This document shows positions 14,401 to 25,230 of a stretch of DNA of 64,000 nucleotides, one piece after another. The notes under the pieces are model-generated. The model saw only the letters and a list, made by a program, of their open reading frames with translations, made no database searches and was not told the origin of the DNA. Every line of letters starts with the position of its first letter. The stretch's first letter is position 1. The translations under genes and the position numbers were made by a program. This DNA comes from Margaritifera margaritifera (Eukaryota; Mollusca; Bivalvia; Unionida; Margaritiferidae). The stretch lies in the NCBI GenBank assembly GCA_029931535.1, contig JAQPZY010001638.1, positions 5,146,001-5,210,000 of the forward strand, written 5' to 3'.

Positions 14401-16399
14401 AGCACTAACTGGGAGTCATCTTCTGTCTGAACAGGAAAAAGTATTTTACAACCTTCTTCACCACCCAATTGGTTCCCATGTTCTTTGAGAACTTCAAGGA
14501 TTCTTATTATCAGTTGCCTGTCACATCTTACTTGACTGCATGGCAATGGACTTTTCCTGTGTTTTTCATGTTTTTCATTCACTTTCTGTTGAACCTCCAG
14601 TAATAAATCAGCTGAAAGATGATGGTGGCAACCCATCCACTCAAAGAATTTCTGATAATGTGAGAATTCTACAGGCAATCTGTACAGATATGGGGTGAGG
14701 TTTAAGTCTGCAATCTCACTGATGTACACATTTCTTGGAAATGTGAACCCCTTACCATACCATATGCATGGAAAACTAGGTTTCTCCATCTCTATTTGAG
14801 AACTTTTGTAAAGCTTATTCAGTTCAGTATAAATATCCAGAAGCAGGTGAAGCACTGATGGTAACTTAAGCTCATTTTCTTTTGTAATCAAATGCCTGAG
14901 GTGTTCATACACCTTATTAGCTGGTGGACTGGTTTTCCATTTAAAATAATCTGCCAAAGCAGGGAAATTTTCACAGTCAACAAGTGACATTGCTGACCCA
15001 ACACTGTTACTGTACTCACTACTTCTGATATCTGTGGGTTTGCTCAACACAGCTGCTTTGCCATACCATGTTAAGACTGTGGGGTAGCCATTCACAGGAG
15101 AGCTTTTATGGAGTACACATTTCAAATTCTCTATGTGAAAAGCAAGTGGTCTTCCATCTATTTTCTTGGAAAGATAACACAAGTCATTCAAAATTTTCAT
15201 AAACTGTCTTGCTTTTCTGTACAAAGCATTCACTTCAACTTGACAATCACTCAAAGAGTCTAATATTTTTGCTGTTTCCAGAAGATCTGAGGCATATATG
15301 TCTTGTTTTGATCTCAATCCTAGATCAATTAATGTTTGCCTTCTATTGCTCTGAGCTATGATAAGATCTCCAGGAAATTGGTCTTCTTTGTAGAATAGTT
15401 CCTTTAAATACTCATCCCAAGGATCAAATAATTCATCTGGTCGACAGAGTTTCAAAGCAGAGTTTCTTAAAAAGGAGACTGATCTTGTCATATTTGTGAT
15501 CTCTGAGCATTTTTTATATTCGTTAAAATTGTCAATCAGGTAAGTCATGAACTTTACTACTTCTTCAGATGAATAATGACATTCTTGGATTGTCTTCAGT
15601 GTCTTTTTCACTAGATCCTCCTTGCTCATTTTCTCTAAACCTATCAAAGAAGCAAGGTTTGCTCCAGCACCTGATCCAGCCACAATCAATCTACAGGGAA
15701 ATTTCACTGGAAAGTATTCCACTGGAGACTGAAATCTGATGTCATCAGCAGCAACTAGGCATATTAACTTTCCACCATGCACTGAAACTTCCTCTTGAAA
15801 CAACTGCAACTTCCGGACAAATGTTTGACACTGCTCATTCCAGTCTGATTTCTGTGACTTACCAAGATACTCTGCAATTTGTTTTCTGCTTGATTGTGAG
15901 GCATTTCTGTTAAAATATTCAATGCATTCTGATTTCCCAGATTTTTGAATATTGGTAAAGATATTCAAGACTGAGGCCTGGGTAGGAGGTCTGATGTAGG
16001 CTTGTACATGTTCAAAGGGAATGAATGCAGGTAAACAGAAAAGCACTGTGATAGATAGATTTTGCAGAGCTTCACAAGTGTCTCTTGTCATAGAAGACAT
16101 TCCAAAACCTTTTTGTAAAATAAGATGGTCTGTCAAATGATAGAGTTTAAACTGTGTCACATCTTTCCAGCATTTCCCTTCCTCAAAAACTGGTACAAGT
16201 GGAAACTTTTCCACCAGTTTCAATTGAATTCTGTTCTTCATGAGGTGGTTCCATACTTTTTCAATCCAAAGAAGGGTAAATTTTGAATTTGAGGTCTGTA
16301 TCTGAACTGGGTATTTCTTCCCAAAGTTTTTCTCAAGAGCTTCTTGAAGGAGATGTAGGAATGATGTTCCTGGTGTAAGTTGATATAGCTGGTAAATTC
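5403..16399 (-). CDS. SACS-like: Sacsin-like co-chaperone, giant exon (two sacsin repeats, J domain, start of HEPN)
   Basis: One 10,997-bp exon, open throughout on the minus strand. It starts after the acceptor ttttctag (phase 1) and ends CAG|gtaagt (phase 0) at 5403. Two Hsp90-type ATPase modules are visible. One has EIIQNADDA near 14100-14135 and GKFGLGF...LTDVPS near 13863-13920. The other has ELLQNADDAGATE near 11017-11050 and GQYGVGF...LTDVPS near 10776-10835. Each is followed by the sacsin block K/G-LPVH(I/V)N (about 13000-13031 and 10000-10027). A J domain follows with HPD at 5858-5850, then an acidic run (5716-5765), a Ser-rich linker, and the start of a HEPN domain (RWQKQARLDFIAAETTL...WVCYQCHQ). 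Sacsin is a large cytosolic co-chaperone linked to Hsp70 and cytoskeletal upkeep. The function here is inferred from the family. The absence of stops over 3666 codons argues for a live gene. Confidence 0.95.
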
Positions 16400-17470
16400 C
16401 TAGAAAATATAAAAATTACTCTGGGTGGTTACAAAAATATTTCTTACTGCATTTTTATACTTCATCTAAAAATTAAGTCAAGTAATACGAAAAAAGACAT
16501 GAAGCAGATATTGCATGTGCATGACATTTTTGATGGATGTAAAATGTATTCTTTTAAACTTGTTGGAGTTGTACCCTATTATATTTCAAACTTTAGAGCA
16601 CAAATCTTTTACTATATGTCACTGCACTCTGAGAGTAGGGCATAGGCTAAGCTGACCATGGAAATTAAGTCATACTGTGTGTATACTGGTATACTGGTGA
16701 AGCATTTTACCTTATGATACATACCTCCAAAATTGTATGTAGATTTTGACAAGAGACCCAAGTGTGCCTGGTATCATTCACATTGCTTGCATAATTTAAA
16801 GGTCAAATATGGAAGTTTCTTTTTAAAACTTAATTTTGAATCATCTATACCTGAAAATCCCATATTTGTTGTTATAATAAATTTCTATTGCAACATTTAT
16901 GATTAACTACATTTAACATATGACCCTTTAAACAATTGGCCCTGATATGCAGAAAACAAAGTACTTGCTAACATACTGATTACAGTGTAGAAAATTTGCT
17001 ACAGGTTTTGAAATGAAGTGATCCTGTGGAAACTTAAGAAATTAAAACAACTAATGTTGCACCTGCATTCAATATGGTGTTTGCTAGATCAAGAAAGAAA
17101 GAAATGATGACGATTATTATAAAGAATTACAACAATAATGTGTATTCAAACGCAGAAGGACAATCTTGGTAATTGTCACACTTTTACATCAGAGATGCAT
17201 GTAGAAGAAACATAAGCTTCATTGTCTTGCATGAGATAGATGAAATCATCTTTATTAAAAATTATTGGCTAGTTTATGATCAGTGGCAAAGGTTCTTTGA
17301 GTTGGATTTTACTCCATGCATGTAATCATGAAACAACAAAGCAGGGTTACTTTTGTAGTTGGAATGGCAAAGTTAGGAGCAGTTCATTCAGAAGTTGGAT
17401 TCATTTTTGACGGCACAATGTCGAAAAACAGCTGTCATCTATGATAAAGAATGCCGAGATGTGACATGAT
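16400..17470. other. Start of intron 2, nothing recognised
   Basis: The acceptor of the giant exon is at 16401-16400 (minus strand AG). The rest is AT-rich intronic DNA without a supportable feature. Confidence 0.55.
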
Positions 17471-17479
17471 AATTAGTGG

Positions 17480-17710
17480 TGGCCTCTGCATGTTTGATAC
17501 TCCCTCACTGCAATACAGATGCAGAAAAATCATTCGCATTGCTAAAAAATTCAAAAAGACCTTGGTGAAGTGTAAAATAAAGTAGATTATCACTCACTCT
17601 AAACCGAGTGCAAAGATTGTTGCTAATAAAACTGTTATCACCTTCAAACCCTCTGATGAATTATTGAGAGCAGCAAAGTCTGCATCAGGAAGTTAATGCC
17701 ACAGTCCAAC
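17480..17710 (+). pseudogene. Decayed hAT-type transposase C-terminal (dimerisation) remnant
   Basis: Plus-strand frames give LPHCNTDAEKSFALLKNSKR and later ITFKPSDELLRAAKSAS, separated by stops and a frameshift. The spacing and residues (H-N/S-x-D-x-E-x-x-F followed by a basic tract, then a P-x-x-ELL-x-x-A-x-x-A-x-S tail) resemble the C-terminal region of ZBED/SCAN-associated hAT-like transposases. It is short and old and has no visible ends. The assignment is tentative. Confidence 0.4.
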
Positions 17711-17971
17711 AAATTGTGACAATTACGAGTAATTCATGACAAAATCAATAATTATAGAAACTGTATGCTGACTGAATGCTGATTTTGTTTGATAATGGAC
17801 TTTAAAGACAGAAACTTTGTGTATTTTTATGCCCAACCATGACAGTTGTAATGGAATATACTCTTACACTTGTGCATCCATCCATCACACCATAGTTAAC
17901 TTTTGTGTTTAGGCCATTTCAACTTTGGTGGGGTACCCATGTTCCATGAACACATTTCTAGTTTTATTTAA

Positions 17972-17995
17972 TGTGTGTGTGTGTGTGTGTGTGTG
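17972..17995. repeat. (TG)n microsatellite
   Basis: An uninterrupted TG run of 24 bp. Confidence 0.95.
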
Positions 17996-18149
17996 AATGG
18001 TAAGATTGATAAAAATTGCTAAGTTTACCAGCTAGTTTTGTTCGGAAGTATATTCAATTCTTCAAAGAAAACATTTTTTTAATATGTTGTGTTCTTAGTG
18101 GTAAACCTAATTTTAATTATGCAATACTATTATTGTGTTGCTTTATCTT

Positions 18150-18757
18150 TTTTTTTTGCATTAGTCCCGAGTCCAAGTAGGTTATTACCTCCTCCAAAAT
18201 AGGAGGGTCTAGAATAAAAAAAACCCAACCCAACAACAAATAAACATGATCCCAGTCTTATACCTTAGTCCACTTTGTACAATGTAAATATCATCCTTCT
18301 CTGACTTGGTCCAAGACTGAAAGGACGTCGTAGAGAGGAGGGAACTGGTCAATAACAGAAGGTAAGTATTAAATAACTAAAATTAGTTTTATGCCCCAAA
18401 AGACTACATTTTAATAGCAGAAATACAATAGCTGCTATTATCGCGTTGCAGAATTTGTCAGCCCAGTGGGAGGCTGATGACCCAAGATAAACTGTCAAAG
18501 TGAACTTACCACTGCTGTCAGTAGGACACTTTACTGCAGACAGGAGGATGGCTTGACTACTTGTTGGGCTCATACAACTGGGCCCAAAGCATAAATGCCC
18601 ACACTCTGGTATGACACTGATAGAACGTAATTTGATGAGAAAGTGGAGCGAGATTGCCAGAAGTCAGCTTTCATGAGATTATCCAAAAAGAAGAATGATT
18701 CAAAAAGGCCCAAGATGCAACAAGAACCCTGACCTCATGGGCTTTCATTTTCATGAA

Positions 18758-18827
<70 letters not shown>

Positions 18828-19300
18828 GAGAGTTTGATAAGGTCTTTTAATAATCCAAACAACCCACCTCAAGATAGTGGCTATTGAAATATCAGAGGTA
18901 TCTTTGAGAGGGAGAAAATTATGCTTATGACCCTTTCATTTCTCTTTTGATTTCAACAGAGCGTAAAGTTCTAACTGGGCAAAGGAGTCTATCTTGATTA
19001 TCTGCAGCACAGAAATGATGAGACTGGGGATTTCAGTAGGAACAGGAGCTACAAAGGGAACCCAATTCTTGGTCAGAAACCCAGGCTGACAAAGAATAGA
19101 GACCGAATCACCTAAAGGCATTACAGAGCGAGAGACTGGTCTCTGGAGCTCAAAATACCTGATCAATTCTGAAAGATGCGGGGAACGACCCTATAATGGA
19201 GCCCATGGAGAACTTGAGAGCATTGTAGAGGGTTGCTCAATAACACCGAATACTGGATACTGAGCAATCTTTTTACTCTAAGAGAAAAAGAAGACAATCT
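18150..19300 (-). mobile_element. DIRS retrotransposon fragment D (tyrosine recombinase and 3' end)
   Basis: On the minus strand the frame gives IRYFELQRPVSRSVMP (19166-19120 region), then after a long GA run KAHEVRVLVASWAFLNHSSF (about 18745-18690). The latter is the conserved segment of DIRS tyrosine recombinases that carries the catalytic H-x-x-R. The low-coordinate end (18150-18420) matches the 3' terminal region seen at 24670-24810 (actaattttaattat...acttacct...gttattg). It is a fragment with frameshifts and is not functional. Its orientation is opposite to the DIRS pieces at 22.5-29.8 kb. Confidence 0.7.
18761..18824. repeat. (TC)n microsatellite inside a DIRS recombinase frame
   Basis: A 64-bp TC run, which reads (GA)n on the minus strand. 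It lies immediately before the HEVR catalytic segment of the DIRS recombinase, where it reads as an Arg-Glu repeat without a stop. Confidence 0.95.
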
Positions 19301-19376
19301 GCAACTGCAGTTAAAGGGGGCAGATAAGAGCAATGCATTTCCTACTGCACAAACTACATAACATTCTCCACTTGAT

Positions 19377-19562
19377 TAGTATGATAATGGGTTTTTGAGA
19401 CCACAATTACCTATCACGTCTCCCAACCTAGAACCCCTTCTATATTCCCCGTGACTTTTCCCCACCGAGGATTTTTGCACATGCGTGCATCCACGTGGAA
19501 GCTTTGCTTGTCAGGGGTTCATAGTCTGGGGAGATGTGATAGGTAAGCCCATTATCATACTA
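19377..19562. mobile_element. Palindromic MITE (about 186 bp)
   Basis: The left arm tagtatgataatggg...cctatcacgtctccc...aacccct is repeated inverted on the right (aggggtt...gggagatgtgatagg..cccattatcatacta). The arms are about 60-70 bp around a short centre, and TA lies at the outer edges. No coding capacity. It is either a short TIR element or a foldback, and the superfamily is unclear. Confidence 0.7.
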
Positions 19563-19649
19563 CTCAGTTTCTGATCCCTGTACCCCCTGACCTTATACAC
19601 GCACATGTGTGTGGATGTCACCCGTGGGTGCCTCCCACAAGGTGCCCCA

Positions 19650-19800
19650 ATACACTACTACTACTACTACTACAGCTAGCAGTAATGTTATTATTGATCG
19701 CAGCAAAACTGCACATAATATATTCTGCAAAGATTGTTTTCTTTGTGTGAGATTATAGCTAGCAGCAAATATTATTATCGATCATGGCTATACTGTATAT
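19650..19800. repeat. CTA microsatellite and a short repeated block
   Basis: A (cta)n run near 19654-19673 is followed by two versions of a 'gctagcag...attattgatcgcagc...' unit. A related block (atattctgcagatattgtttccc..., gatcgcggctgtat) lies beyond the retrotransposon at 20780-20850, so the repeat appears on both sides of it. Confidence 0.5.
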
Positions 19801-19804
19801 AAGA

Positions 19805-20700
19805 TAAGAATTCTTTATTTCAGACTGCATGGTCCATACATCTAAATTAAAATATAAAATATAAAATATAGAAGTATTTTAAGACATAAAAGTTCATAGG
19901 TGTCTTATGTACAAATATACAGACCCATCTACAACTACATAATGTGTCTGTCATTGTTAGGAATAAGATTATGACATTTAAATAGTAATTTATTCCATCT
20001 ATCTATAATCTGAGAACTTAAATGAATATCATAGTTCCACAAAGATTTCAAGATACAATTCTTACTATTAGATATTCGTGTCATCATCGAAAACACATAC
20101 TTTCTCATTAATTCTTCAAAATTAAATACTTTATAGTTTACAAACATGGTAGAGGCACTATTCCATCTTGGAAGGCTTAGTAGTAAACGAAGACTATTAT
20201 TATCGCCAATAACTAATTTTCTTTTCATACATTCACTAAAGTTTGTCCACAGAGTAGCACAGTACATTGTGCAACAATAAGATTTGAATAATCTAATCTT
20301 GATATTCACAGAACGATTTCTAAATTTACGTAAAAGCTTGTTTGTTCTAGTACACAGAAATCTGTAACGTTTCATCTTATCTTCATCATCTGACCAGTTG
20401 GATTTTAGCATATAACCCAAATACGTATAACTGTCGACATATGCAAGAGCATGGCCATTAAGAAGTACAGAGGGAGGAGATGGTAATTTGAAAGAAGTTG
20501 ACTGAAAAACCATGCAGACCGATTTTTGTGTATTATATATGATATCATTCTCCAATGCGTAATGTTCACATATCTTTAATAATTTCCTTAAACCTGCGAT
20601 AGAAGGACTTATCAATGACATATCATCAGCAAAACTAAAATTGTTAAAAAATGATGCATTTAGTGTCAAATGTATCCCCACATGACACTGTCCCAGCTTA
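19805..20700 (-). pseudogene. 5'-truncated non-LTR retrotransposon, reverse transcriptase C-terminal half
   Basis: The minus-strand frame 20681-19935 (248 aa) carries the reverse transcriptase catalytic box FADDMSLISPS, then a LINE-type segment (LLKICEHYALENDIIYNTQK, YVDSYTYLGYML, LFKSYCCTMYC) typical of the palm end and thumb of jockey/CR1-like enzymes. The N-terminal endonuclease and fingers are missing. The break falls at a (TA)n run, consistent with 5' truncation. Downstream on the minus strand there is an AATAAAG signal near 19812-19818 and A/T-rich tail sequence. No complete element is present, so it is dead as it stands. Confidence 0.8.
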
Positions 20701-20711
20701 CAATATAAATG

Positions 20712-20714
<3 letters not shown>

Positions 20715-20770
<56 letters not shown>
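20715..20770. repeat. (TA)n microsatellite
   Basis: About 56 bp of TA at the truncated 5' side of the non-LTR fragment. Confidence 0.95.
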
Positions 20771-20775
<5 letters not shown>

Positions 20776-20887
20776 ATATAATATATTCTGCAGATATTGT
20801 TTCCCTTCTGTGAGAATATTTTATTTATTTTGATCGCGGCTGTATTTCCTTTTACATTAGAATATATTATATTAGATAATTACTGCA

Positions 20888-20888
<1 letters not shown>

Positions 20889-20952
<64 letters not shown>
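20889..20952. repeat. (TA)n microsatellite
   Basis: A second TA run of about 64 bp, separated from the first by about 118 bp. Confidence 0.95.
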
Positions 20953-20954
<2 letters not shown>

Positions 20955-21149
20955 GGCGAAAGCTTCACCGATTGATACATTTAGTATTTTTTAACAGATT
21001 CATAAGCATAGCTAATGCGGGAATTACATTGCCCAAACAATGGCGTGTTTGCAACGTCAAAGATAGAAAAGATTAAATCATTATTTCGCCTAAATGCATC
21101 ATAGAAACTTGTTAAAGAGGCTCAAAATATATTGTACTAAGCAAAACTT

Positions 21150-22480
21150 CATATGGTCAGACTGAGGTTGATCTGCTGTTGTTAGATTGCCCAGATGCAC
21201 AGCACCATTATGTGTGGATAAAAAAAATCTTTCCCGGTTGCTTTGCTGGCACATTAAGCACCATGGTAAAAATTTCTGTGGTGACATTGCCTGAATTTAT
21301 TCACCACCCAACAGCTGCTTGACGACCATGACTTTTACTGTGGGGGAGTCAGCAGAAAGGTACAGTGAACAATCACGCCAGAGTCTGGCAAGAACGTTCT
21401 GAAATTTACCGACATGCAACGAAAAATGAAAGTTCCGTATGTTATCTACACAGACTTTGAATGCTTGAACATTCCCGTGGAAGCTTTGCTTCCTGAAATC
21501 TCCACAATCCTAGTTGCTGAGCAAATCGCATGTGGATTTTTTATGTTGTCGTCAGATGTGCTGGTGTGACTGAGCTGCCAATGTTGTATCGCGGCAAGGA
21601 CTTGGCTGAAATATTCATAAAATCGCTAGAGGTTACGGCGAAATGGATCCGGCAATGGCTTGCCTCGCCTGCAGACATGATTAAGACTAAAGACGTGATG
21701 TGCGAGTTTTTTACAGCCACACATTGCTGGATACATGTATGTGATCAAGCTTTCAGCTCCACTGATGAAAAAGTTCGTGATCACTGCCACATTACTGGTG
21801 CATACAGAGGAGCCGCACACAGTGCATGTAATCTACAGTTGTGAATTTACCCCGGCAAAACAAACAAATGCAGCGATAAGCATTATACATAACACTATGG
21901 AGAAATGCATGACATTCAGTCTCGGGCAACTGTAATTCATCAATTCATTGCAGTTTCTAAACTCCAGCCTGGACAAACTTGTGGGCAACATCGCTGTGGG
22001 AGGCCACGATCGCTTTACGATCACTCGTCCATATGGTGCCGCCACTAATGAACCAGAAAAATTCAGTTTGCTCACAAGAAAAAGAGTGTACCCGTACAAG
22101 TACATGAGAGAATGCAAAAAGTTTGATGAAACTCAGTTGCCACCAATTAACGACATTCGTCACTGTCCCACGAAGGCATTTTTGAAAGCGATTATGTGCA
22201 CGCGAATAATATCTGGTCCGTGTTTGGTTGTAAAAGTCTTGACTATCACGATCTGTATTTGCGTAACGATGTGTTGCAGCTCGCGGATGTCTTCGAAATG
22301 TTTCGTGATACAGCCATGCATGTGTACAAGCTCGATCCCGCGCATTACTTCTCATCACTGGGAATGGCATGGGATGCACTGTTTTCGAAAACCGCATCGA
22401 GCTGGAGCTGTTAATGGACATGAATCAACATTTGTTTGTTGAACGTAGTATCCGCAGAATGATTTCCATGGCGAATCATA
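21150..22480 (+). pseudogene. Polinton DNA polymerase B, N-terminal part (exonuclease region), broken at an inversion point
   Basis: Plus-strand frames show the order expected for a Polinton/Maverick protein-primed family B polymerase. First comes an N-terminal segment with a Cys/His finger-like patch (about 21150-21330), then MKVPYVIYTDFECLNIP with the exonuclease-type D-F-E (about 21427-21477). Next are CHITGAYRGAAHSACNL (about 21785-21838), LLTRKRVYPYKYM (about 22068-22106), and DYHDLYLRNDVLQLADVFEMF followed by YKLDPAHYFSSLGMAWDALF (about 22245-22385). Several frameshifts and stops make it non-functional. The similarity stops at about 22478, where DIRS sequence starts. The remaining polymerase half is at 33715-32480 on the other strand. 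Confidence 0.85.
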
Positions 22481-22483
22481 GTG

Positions 22484-24810
22484 ATCCTGTTCCTATTGGA
22501 GATGCTGAGAGTAAAGACCATGTTGTCCTATTGGAGATGCTGAGAGTAAAGACCATGTTGTCAGCTCATCTTTTTCTCTCTCTGCTGGAGACCTTGAACT
22601 CCGCAGCGGACCTGGCTCCCCTAGGCAGACTGCAGTTGCGTATTCTACAGTTTCTCCTTTTATCTGCTTGGAAACTGCACAGGGACCCAATGCTCCGATT
22701 TCTCTAGGTCTGGATTTCCAACATCATCACCCCACTCTTACCTGTTTGCAGATGCATCAGATTCAGGGTGGGGCGTTCATCTAGAGCTGTAGGGAATGAT
22801 TCTTCAGGGTTCGTGGTCCCAGGAAGAATCTACCCTCCACATCAACAATTTGGAAATTAGGGTAGTGTTCTTAGACCTTCAGGTGTGCCTCCACCAAATA
22901 AGAGATCGCTGCATGATGGTCTCCTCCAACAATACGTCAGTGGTAGCGTACCTCAGGAGAGAAAGAGGTATACATACACCTTCTGCGTGGAGGTTTGGAA
23001 CCTCCTTCGCTGAACAGCTTCAGAAGGAATATTCCTCAGAGTTCGCCACATTCCGGGCAGGATGAACATTTTGGCTGACAGTCTGTCAAGGAAAGGGAAG
23101 ATAGTCCTTACGGAATGGTCGCTCCACCAATCCATAGGAGACTCCATGTTCCAACTTTGGGGAACTCCCTTGGTGGACTTGTTTGCCACCAAGCTGAACA
23201 ACAAGCTCCCCTTTTACGTTTCCCGAGTCCATGACCAGAGGGCCTAGGCAGTGGAAGCTTTCAGCCTGAACTGGGGGTCGTCTGTCTGTTTATGCCTTCC
23301 AACCTTTCAGGATGATCCCACAGGTCTTACACAAAGTCGGGCACTCTATGGCTCAGCTCATTCTGATTGCCCCTCTGTGGTCCCAATGATCATGGTTCAA
23401 CGATCTTCTCAATCTGCTGGTGGACAATCCCAAGACCTTACCTCAGAGGAGGGACCTCCTGTCGCAACACAGGGGGTCCCGTCTACACAACAGCCTACAG
23501 ATTCTCCACCTTCATGCTTGGCTCATCTCAAATGATCTCTCCACAAAGAAACGTTTCTATCAGAGTTGCCAAGTGCATCATTCAGTCCAGGAGACGATCG
23601 ACGTCTAAGCTGTATGATGCCAGATGTAGAATCTTTTGTGATTGGTGTAGTAGAAAACGTGTCAATCCTAGTTTTCACTCTGTGAGCAAAGTCGCCTATT
23701 TTCTTTTCTTCCTTTTTAAAGAGAAACAATGCTCAGTTTCTACTATTAAGGGCTATCGAGCAGCCCTTTCCAACACTCAAATTTTCAAAAGGCCCTGCCA
23801 TTGGGACGGATTCTCACTTAGCAGACCTGATCAGATATTTCGAATAGCAAAGACCAGTGTCTCGCTCTATAATTCCTAAATGTAATCTGTCATGTGTCTT
23901 GTGATCTCTTAATAAACCCCCGATGAACCTTTGGGTGAAGCTTCTTTTGAGAACCTTACCCTCAAGATGGTTTTCTTGCTCATCTTAGAGTCTGCAAGGC
24001 GAAGGAGCGAGCTTCATGCCATATCCATAGAGCAGGGCTGTATCAGGATCAATGGGAATTATGAGCCAGTTTCTCTCTTTTGCCAACCAGGTTGTGTTTT
24101 TTTAGCAAAAAGGCCAGCTTCCATCAGTTGCTCCATTCCCTATTGAGATCCCCAGAGTCAGCCCTATCTGTGCTGGGGATGACCAAGATAGACTTTTATG
24201 TCCAGCTAGGGCTCTATGTTTTTACTTGGCAGCCTCTAAAGAGATAAGGAAGGGTAGGAAGCGTCTTTTCCTCCCCATTTAAGGTTCAGCTGATATTTCA
24301 GCTTCCACCATTTCTAGATGGATTGCATTAACTATCAAGAGAGCTTACCAGTCCCTTACTGATAGGGACATGTCTTTCATGAAAATTAGAGCCCATGAGG
24401 TTCGAGCCATTGCTGCCTCGTGGTCCTGTCTAATTCATTCATCTTTGGAGGATGTGATGAGAAACGCATTTTGGCACTCTCACACTACTTTCTTCTCCTT
24501 TTACCTTCGCTCGTTAGCCCACCAAAGCGAAGGCATTTTCTCACTGGGCCCAATCATCGTCGCTCAGATAGTGGCCCATCCGCTCTTCTGTGAGGGTGAG
24601 TATTCCTTGTGTTTGTTTTTTATTTGCCAGTTGTGGGATCATCAGTCTCCCACCAAATTGACAAATTCAGCTATGCAATAACAACAGGTATGGTATTACT
24701 GATATTAAAATATTGTTGTTTTTTTGGGGTTGGGGGTTGGGGTGGGGTAAAACTAATTTTAATTATGTAATACTTACCTGTAGTTATTGCCAGATTCCCT
24801 CCTTCCACCC
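22484..24810 (+). mobile_element. DIRS retrotransposon A, 3' half (RNase H, tyrosine recombinase, 3' terminal repeat)
   Basis: It starts just after the reverse transcriptase and includes the RNase H end of the polyprotein (NILADSLSRKGKIVLTEWSL near 23062-23122, then GTPLVDLFATKLNNKLPFY). A tyrosine recombinase follows: RRRSTSKLYDARCRIFC (about 23590), VSTIKGYRAALS (about 23735), SARRRSELHAISIEQ with the first catalytic Arg (about 23991-24035), IRAHEVRAIAASWS with His-x-x-Arg (about 24385-24425), and FYLRSLAH with the nucleophile-position Tyr (about 24500). The 3' end carries 'actaattttaattatg' and 'acttacctgtagttattgc'. Stops and frameshifts split the frames, so the copy is dead. Its missing 5' half appears to be the minus-strand DIRS at 33.72-38.27 kb. 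Confidence 0.8.
22492..22561 (+). repeat. 35-bp perfect tandem duplication at the polymerase/DIRS junction
   Basis: The unit that begins cctattggagatgctgagag occurs twice back to back (22492-22526 and 22527-22561). Being 35 bp, it shifts the reading frame. It lies 10-15 bp from the inferred inversion breakpoint. Confidence 0.95.
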
Positions 24811-25230
24811 AGCACTGATGTCCCACTAAGTTAGGTTGCTCCCTCAAAATAATGAGGATGTCAGGGCGCATGCCTAGTATGTGTGGGGTCCTAATGCACG
24901 GGTGACCCAATGTTCTGTGAGCTTTAGGTTCACCCTAATAGAAGGATTCGGTCAGGGTATTTTCTTCCTAGGAATGTACTCACTATGCAATAACAAGATG
25001 TAAGTGTTACATCATTAAAATTAGTTTTACCCCCCTCCCCCTCCCGCCCGAAAATTACATCTTAATAGCAGCAATATAACCTGCTATTACTGCATTGCTA
25101 AATCTTTTTCTGGCACTAGTCCACAGTCCAAGGAGATTATTTCCTCCTCCAATTAGTACTTGGAGGTCTAGAATAGAAAAGAACACGATCCCAGTCTGAT
25201 ACCTTCATCCACTTCCGACAGTGGGAATAT
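24811..25230 (+). repeat. DIRS terminal-repeat sequences between copies A and B
   Basis: The stretch contains inverted versions of the DIRS ends: gcaataacaagatgtaagtg...attaaaattagtttta near 24985-25030, opposite to actaattttaattatg...acttacctgtagttattgc at 24752-24801. The 'tatgtgtgggg.cctaatgca.gggtgaccca' block (24878-24910) recurs at 38097-38132. The 25085-25200 block recurs in the DIRS fragment at 18150-18260. DIRS elements have inverted ends and an internal complementary region. The exact element boundary between A and B cannot be set by eye. Confidence 0.55.

Noticed and set aside
6595..14402. Plus-strand frames opposite the sacsin exon
   Set aside because: They are shadows of the coding strand with no recognisable domains.
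5337..16241. Reading the giant frame as a complete single-exon gene starting at the Met at 16241
   Set aside because: The frame is open and homologous upstream to a splice acceptor at 16399 and matches the phase of the exon ending at 40789. The 3' end has a consensus donor at 5402, so the start Met and the stop are not the true ends.
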